In this document: positions 5,067 to 8,851 of the stretch, piece after piece
Position numbering within the stretch: position 1 is the stretch's first letter
How the letters are laid out: each line of letters starts with the position of its first letter
Origin: Candidatus Iainarchaeum sp.
GTDB lineage: Archaea; Iainarchaeota; Iainarchaeia; Iainarchaeales; JAAZKV01
Reading direction: 5' to 3'
DNA: 8,851 nt
NCBI GenBank assembly: GCA_018651445.1
Contig: JABIDZ010000097.1
Span: 1 to 8,851 of the forward strand
The notes under the pieces: generated by a model
Database searches by the model: none
What the model saw: the letters and a program-made list of their open reading frames with translations, nothing else
Told to the model about the DNA's origin: nothing
Program-made: the position numbers and the translations under genes

Positions 5067-5780
5067 TTATTTGCGTACTAATACCACGGCACAACAAGGT
5101 TCTGCATAGTTATTTGTACAAAGACTTGTGTCTGGCTTGTTCTTGCCTAGTTCGTTGTTTCCTTCTTGAAACACAACAAGCGTTTTAAGTAACTCTTCGC
5201 CGTTTCTTGCACAAAGAATCATTGCTCTTGCCCTTGTAGGGGTTTTTGAAATAGATTTGATGTATGAAAAGGGGGTTGTGTCAGTTGTGTTGATTCCTGA
5301 TTCCATTTTTTCTGAGAGTTCAAATTCTCCGCCATAAAAAATTATTGATTCTGGACGAAAACCATAATCTCTCGCAAAATCTTTGCTAGTAATTATTTCG
5401 CCAGGTCCTAAAATAAATTCTTGTGTTCGCATAAACCCGGCATAATTTTGAGATAATGTGTGAGCAATTTGGGCTTGAGCGGGTGGGCTACAACTAGGCG
5501 GAAACGTAAGCGGAAGAATAATTACTAGTGTGAAACAGATAAGTAATAAAATTATTCCAATTTTAAAAAGTGTCTTGCCCTTTTTTCTAATACTCTCTTT
5601 CTTTATTTTTGAAAAAATGCTTATTATTAATATTAAAATGCTAATTGATGTTATTATTGATCCTATGAGAAAGAGAATATTGCCAAGCGTGGTTGAGATA
5701 GGTTCTGGTTGGTATGCACAAGCAAATACTTGCGGAATAAATGTTAATAAAACTAAAAGCAATAACAGAATCTTTTTCAT
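5067..5780 (-). CDS. Unrecognised secreted or membrane-anchored protein
   Basis: I do not recognise a family for this 237-residue protein. Residues 1-20 look like a signal peptide (KK then a long leucine run, ending VFA), with cysteine 21 directly after it, loosely like a lipoprotein site. Two strongly hydrophobic segments follow (about 32-56 and 70-91), separated by a basic KIKKESIRKKGKT loop that is likely cytoplasmic. The remainder (about 92-237) is hydrophilic and probably extracytoplasmic. It has cysteines at 97, 190, 221, 229 and 230 that could form disulfides. The start is the ATG at 5780; an in-frame TTG three codons earlier is less likely. It follows the PPC-like gene by only 5 bp and has no promoter of its own, so the two form an operon. 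Confidence 0.75.
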   Translation of the reverse strand: MKKILLLLLVLLTFIPQVFACAYQPEPISTTLGNILFLIGSIITSISILILIISIFSKIKKESIRKKGKTLFKIGIILLLICFTLVIILPLTFPPSCSPPAQAQIAHTLSQNYAGFMRTQEFILGPGEIITSKDFARDYGFRPESIIFYGGEFELSEKMESGINTTDTTPFSYIKSISKTPTRARAMILCARNGEELLKTLVVFQEGNNELGKNKPDTSLCTNNYAEPCCAVVLVRK

Positions 5781-5785
5781 AAAAA

Positions 5786-6151
5786 TCAAAATTCCAATTC
5801 AATTGTTAGATTATCCATCGCAATTCCGCGTAACAACTTTCCTTGCAAAGGTTTTTTTCCTTCTGTGAAAACTTCAAGAGTTCCCCACAACTCGTCGCCA
5901 CCAAATTTGAAAGTTCCTTTTGCACTAACAAGCCCGACTTCTTCAACGTTTTCTCGCGTACCATCAACGTCAATTATTCCTTCGAGTAACTTTCCATTAA
6001 TGTCTTTTACACTCGCCTTGCGAACTTTGTGGGCATCCATTCCTTCTTTGATACATTTCAAAACGTTATCTCCTTCTTCTAAAATAAGTTTTAATACATC
6101 CATTTTCTTTACTGTTTTTTCTGTTCCCATTATCTCGTCAAACATAGTCAT
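5786..6151 (-). CDS. PPC/DUF296-like domain protein
   Basis: The 121-residue protein is one compact domain (about 18-121). It reads as a divergent PPC (plants and prokaryotes conserved, DUF296) domain: an early EEGDNVLKCIKEGMDAHKVRKASVKDINGKL segment corresponds to the usual G-E-x-V...G-x-x-A-x-x-V-x-G-x-G region, and the C-terminal LQGKLLRGIAMDNLTIELEF corresponds to G-G-x-L-x-G...E-V-x-L. The histidine-containing strand (HxHxS) typical of many members is absent (LWGTLEVF is in that place), so a bound metal is not expected. PPC proteins form trimers; prokaryotic members have poorly known roles, and some bind DNA. The first ATG (6151) is 25.5 bp from the centre of a TATA box; a second ATG two codons later is possible. 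It is the first gene of a two-gene unit with the membrane protein that follows. Confidence 0.6.
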   Translation of the reverse strand: MTMFDEIMGTEKTVKKMDVLKLILEEGDNVLKCIKEGMDAHKVRKASVKDINGKLLEGIIDVDGTRENVEEVGLVSAKGTFKFGGDELWGTLEVFTEGKKPLQGKLLRGIAMDNLTIELEF

Positions 6152-6171
6152 AGTATAGTTAGTGCGTTTCG

Positions 6172-6181
6172 AATATTTAAT
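6172..6181 (-). promoter_or_regulatory. TATA box of the PPC-like operon
   Basis: The minus strand reads TTAAATAT with centre 6176.5, 25.5 bp from the ATG at 6151, predicting a leaderless mRNA for the PPC-like and membrane protein genes. Confidence 0.7.
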
Positions 6182-6202
6182 TTTTTGTTTTTGAGGAAGA
6201 AT

Positions 6203-7216
6203 CTAGTCTAGAGTGATAAGTTCGTATTTTCGCGAACCAAGGCCAATTTCTTCACCATATTCTAGAGTATGTTCGCCAGAAAAAACCTTTTTTCCTTCTT
6301 GTTTACGAATCAGATCAAGACAAGCTTGGTCAAGAGCAATAGGGTCGCGACTTGCAAGCAAACCAAGATCTTTTGCAATTGGTTTCATTTCGGTTCCCTC
6401 ACAGTCACAATGTTTTGTTATCTGTGTTGCAAAAGAAATGTATGTAACTTCTTTGTCCTTTTGAGCAGCAAAAGCATATTCTGCAAGCATTTCGTTAAAC
6501 GTTTTTGGTCTAACAGCTAACCAATTAATTGTCATTGCGCCAGAAGGACAAACAGCTATACACATTGCACAACCAATACATTTTTTCTTGTCAACATGTG
6601 GGATCTTTGAAATAATACAAGCGTCAACAGGACAATGTTTTGTGCAAGTCATACACTTTGTGCATTTAAGCGGATTAAGAATGGGTTTGGCATGTGCGTG
6701 CATAGCAAGTTTTCCTCGTCGATTCGCACACCCCATTGCTAATTGTTTTATCGCGCCTCCAAAACCAGCCATCATATGTCCTTTGAAATGACTTATCACA
6801 AGCATTTGTTTTGCATCAGCAATTCTTTTTCCTATAAAAAAAGAATCAAAATGTTTTAGCTTAATTTTGATTTCGGTTACTTTATCCTCTTCATCTGCGA
6901 TGCGAACAGGTATTTGTGTAAAACCATGGTCTTTAGCAGTTTCTAAATGATCTTTTGTAATCGTTCTTGAACCCTTGTACAAAACATTTGTATCCGTAAA
7001 AAAGGGTTCGCACTTCTTGTCTTTCAAATACTCAATTATTCCTTCGTAGTTCTCTGGTTTTATGAATGTTATATTTCCTTTTTCTCCGAAATGAATTTTC
7101 AAAGGAATACTTCCGCTAAAACCAGGATCAACTTTTGCGAGTAATTTTTTGCTTGCTTCGTTAACTTTGTTTTTGTCAGAAAAATCTTCCATTGCAATAA
7201 AATAAACTTTTTCCAT
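6203..7216 (-). CDS. DUF362 domain protein with two [4Fe-4S] motifs
   Basis: The 337-residue protein is a complete DUF362-type iron-sulfur protein. The N-terminal part (about 1-165) includes LPLKIHFGEKGN-like and DTNVLYKGSRT segments and ISHFKGHMMAGFGGAIKQLAMG, all typical of the family. Two ferredoxin motifs follow, C185-x2-C188-x2-C191-x3-C195-P and C213-x2-C216-x2-C219-x3-C223-P. The C-terminal part has an HCDC pair (C270, C272) and a DLGLLASRDPIALDQACLDLI segment, also diagnostic. These proteins are cytoplasmic and bind two [4Fe-4S] clusters; their reaction is not established, so an electron-transfer or assembly role is inferred only. A TATA box centred 26.5 bp before the ATG (7216) supports the start. 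The gene stands alone, with the PPC-like operon downstream under its own promoter. Confidence 0.9.
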   Translation of the reverse strand: MEKVYFIAMEDFSDKNKVNEASKKLLAKVDPGFSGSIPLKIHFGEKGNITFIKPENYEGIIEYLKDKKCEPFFTDTNVLYKGSRTITKDHLETAKDHGFTQIPVRIADEEDKVTEIKIKLKHFDSFFIGKRIADAKQMLVISHFKGHMMAGFGGAIKQLAMGCANRRGKLAMHAHAKPILNPLKCTKCMTCTKHCPVDACIISKIPHVDKKKCIGCAMCIAVCPSGAMTINWLAVRPKTFNEMLAEYAFAAQKDKEVTYISFATQITKHCDCEGTEMKPIAKDLGLLASRDPIALDQACLDLIRKQEGKKVFSGEHTLEYGEEIGLGSRKYELITLD

Positions 7217-7238
7217 ATCATGGTGTAGCTTTTTGTTC

Positions 7239-7246
7239 TTTTAAAC
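7239..7246 (-). promoter_or_regulatory. TATA box of the DUF362 gene
   Basis: The minus strand reads GTTTAAAA with core TTTAAA (7240-7245) centred 26.5 bp from the start codon at 7216, predicting a leaderless mRNA. Confidence 0.7.
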
Positions 7247-7296
7247 TTATTTTTAATACACTTTATTGAGTTAATTCGTGGTTTTTAAAAAATACA

Positions 7297-7304
7297 TTTA
7301 AATA
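7297..7304 (+). promoter_or_regulatory. TATA box for a plus-strand small RNA
   Basis: TTTAAATA is the best-matching TATA element in the 225-bp gap between the DUF362 and MATE genes. A plus-strand start 26 bp from the core centre would fall at about 7326, exactly where a 10-bp hairpin begins. It could also serve the minus strand for a longer DUF362 leader. Confidence 0.5.
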
Positions 7305-7325
7305 CGCTTCGGGCAACAATTATTC

Positions 7326-7396
7326 TGATGTGAGGTTGCAGTTTGACTTCGGTTTTGTTGTTTCTTCGCATCACTTTTTGTAATTAGTTTTTTTTA
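7326..7396 (+). ncRNA. Candidate structured small RNA
   Basis: A stem of ten pairs joins TGATGTGAGG (7326-7335) to CTTCGCATCA (7364-7373), with one T-G and one G-T pair. The 28-nt loop contains CTTCGG (7347-7352), which can form a stable cUUCGg tetraloop. A T5 run (7375-7379) and a T8 run (7388-7395) follow as possible terminators. A TATA box (7297-7304) is placed for a start at 7326. No convincing reading frame is present (only a 14-codon TTG frame). No known RNA family is recognised. It runs toward the MATE gene, which is read from the other strand. Confidence 0.45.
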
Positions 7397-7431
7397 GTTG
7401 TTTGTTATTTGTTCGTTAAGTTCTATTTCAA

Positions 7432-7439
7432 AAAAGGTT
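7432..7439 (-). terminator. Oligo-T terminator of the MATE gene
   Basis: Directly after the MATE stop codon (7442) the minus strand has CCTTTTTTG, a T6 run suitable for archaeal termination. Confidence 0.5.
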
Positions 7440-7441
7440 TG

Positions 7442-8791
7442 CTAAACAAGCCTTGCTTTTTTCCAATCCATTCTTTTTGTAATTATGATTGAAATAAAGA
7501 ACGAAATCATTATTGCACCGGGAAAAGCTAGCCACAAACCCAAGGTGCCTAAGTAAAATGGTAGAGTTGCAGCAATTAGTATTTGGAATGCTAAGAGTAA
7601 TATTGAAAGAGTCATTGCTTTTTTTGTTGCACCCGCTCCGCGAATAGCTCCAAGCATTACGGTTTGGATTCCTAAAAATCCAAATGTAACTGCCATAACC
7701 TTAATGAATTCGCTAGCATTTCTTATTACTTCGAGTTCACCTGGAACAAAAATTGCCACAAGCAATTCTGATAAAACAAATAATAAAATTCCAAGCGCGG
7801 TTAATGCAACAAAAGAAATTGCACTTGCTTTTTTTAGAGTTTTTCCGATTAAATCAAATTTCTTTGCGCCAATTTGTTGTCCGACAATAGCACTCACGGC
7901 TATTGAAACACTTAATGCAGGCATAAAAACAAAACTAAATAACCTTAGGCCCAAACCAAAACTCGCTAAGATTACCGTACCATATGCTGCTGCAATAAAA
8001 GTGATTACAATCATCCCTACAGAGTGTGAAAAAAACTCTATTGATGATGGCCAACCAATCCGAAGTAATCTTTTCTGTGTTTTAAAACTAATTAAACAAC
8101 AAGATTTTCGGATATAAATTCCTCTTTTTCCGCGTAGTAAAATAATCATCCCAAGTAACGCAGAAATCGCGGTAGTGATTAGGGTTGCCCATGCCGCGCC
8201 CGCAACACCACTAGCAGGAATAATTCCGTACCCAAAAATAAATATCGGGTCTAAGAAAAAATTTAGTATTACTGTAACAAGAACGATTATCATTGGGATT
8301 TTTACTTCGCCAATCCCTCGTAGCAAAGATGCAAATGCCGAGTATGTAAAAGTAAATACTGTTGTTAGGAATGAAACTAGTAAATAGCTTAATGCGAGTG
8401 GGAAAACATTTGCTTCAACACCCATAAGCGTTATGATTGGTTCTGCAAGTAACAAACCAATTATTGTAAAAATAATTCCAAAGAAAACCATTCCTACAAT
8501 TGTTTGTGTTGAAATAAAATCAATATTTTTTTGATCATTTTTTCCTTTGTATTGTGCAACTAGAATGCTTCCTGCCATTCCTATTCCACTACCGAGTGCA
8601 ACAATCAAAAAAACAACGGGGAACGAAATTGACACGGCAGCAACAGCTTCTTTTCCTAGTTGTCCAACCCAAAAAGTGTCTGTGATTTGATAAACGGTTT
8701 GTAATAAATTTGTTATAAGAATCGGGATTGCAAGCAAAATAATTGCTTTTGTAATCGGCATTTCAGTTAGATTTGCGAATTTACTTTTCAT
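7442..8791 (-). CDS. MATE-family multidrug exporter
   Basis: The 449-residue protein is almost entirely hydrophobic with about twelve predicted membrane segments, the usual size and topology of MATE (multi-antimicrobial extrusion) transporters. Family signatures are visible in the first repeat: ILITNLLQTVYQITDTFWVGQLGKEAVAAVSISFPV (about 19-54, including the TDTFWVGxLG pattern), then GSGIGMAGSILVAQYKGK (about 67-84). The second half repeats the plan, with RIGWPSSIEFFSHSVG and VGQQIGAKKFD. It should use a sodium or proton gradient to export cationic or other small compounds across the cytoplasmic membrane; the substrate and coupling ion cannot be told from sequence. The gene appears intact and monocistronic. 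A TATA box centred 25.5 bp before the ATG and a T6 run after the stop mark its transcript. Confidence 0.93.
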   Translation of the reverse strand: MKSKFANLTEMPITKAIILLAIPILITNLLQTVYQITDTFWVGQLGKEAVAAVSISFPVVFLIVALGSGIGMAGSILVAQYKGKNDQKNIDFISTQTIVGMVFFGIIFTIIGLLLAEPIITLMGVEANVFPLALSYLLVSFLTTVFTFTYSAFASLLRGIGEVKIPMIIVLVTVILNFFLDPIFIFGYGIIPASGVAGAAWATLITTAISALLGMIILLRGKRGIYIRKSCCLISFKTQKRLLRIGWPSSIEFFSHSVGMIVITFIAAAYGTVILASFGLGLRLFSFVFMPALSVSIAVSAIVGQQIGAKKFDLIGKTLKKASAISFVALTALGILLFVLSELLVAIFVPGELEVIRNASEFIKVMAVTFGFLGIQTVMLGAIRGAGATKKAMTLSILLLAFQILIAATLPFYLGTLGLWLAFPGAIMISFFISIIITKRMDWKKARLV

Positions 8792-8813
8792 AAAAAGAAT
8801 TTACTTGGTTGAC

Positions 8814-8822
8814 TTTAAATAA
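8814..8822 (-). promoter_or_regulatory. TATA box of the MATE gene
   Basis: TTATTTAAA on the minus strand has its core TTTAAA (8814-8819) centred 25.5 bp from the start codon at 8791, again predicting a leaderless mRNA. Confidence 0.7.
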
Positions 8823-8851
8823 TGTTGTCTAACTTTTTCATCAAGTTGTTC

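Noticed and set aside
7704..8117. Plus-strand open frame opposite the MATE gene
   Set aside because: It lies wholly antisense to a well-supported transporter and looks like a codon-bias shadow.
1..8851. CRISPR array, rRNA gene, integrase or complete insertion sequence
   Set aside because: No regularly spaced repeats, transposase or integrase motifs, or rRNA sequences were recognised on either strand.

Overview
The window looks like part of an A+T-rich archaeal chromosome, most likely from a small-genome DPANN-type lineage such as Woesearchaeota or Pacearchaeota; that lineage is inferred from style, not proven. Archaeal features seen directly are TTTAAA-type TATA boxes centred about 26 bp before the start codon of most genes, two class II tRNA genes without encoded CCA ends, and an archaeal-type GGTGA ribosome binding site. 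The A+T-rich sequence is almost entirely coded on the minus strand.

Left part (1-2050): the 3' portion of an M29-type aminopeptidase gene on the plus strand meets, with a 12-bp tail-to-tail overlap, a small cysteine-rich DUF6485 gene on the minus strand. Going leftward on the minus strand, the order is a free-standing LAGLIDADG endonuclease-like gene (1324-1986), tRNA-Leu(CAA) (1216-1299), then DUF6485 (962-1150). The last has no visible promoter of its own and may be read from the tRNA transcript.

Middle (2050-5066): a stand-alone protein resembling domain 2 of EF-Tu-type GTPases; a complete ABC exporter half-transporter with an unusual leader that carries a palindrome between exact 8-bp direct repeats; a 58-residue ferredoxin-like protein; and tRNA-Ser(GCT), surrounded by four hairpins.

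Right part (5067-8851): a two-gene unit (a PPC/DUF296-like protein followed by an unrecognised secreted or membrane-anchored protein), a DUF362 protein with two [4Fe-4S] motifs, a candidate small structured RNA on the plus strand (about 7326-7396), and a MATE-family multidrug exporter.

No single pathway links these genes. Recurring themes are membrane export (ABC and MATE), iron-sulfur or cysteine-rich small proteins, and monocistronic leaderless transcription. No CRISPR array, complete insertion sequence or rRNA gene was seen. The most unusual points are the element-like palindrome in the ABC leader, the lone EF-Tu domain 2 protein, the homing-endonuclease-like gene beside an intron-free tRNA, and the plus-strand small RNA candidate.
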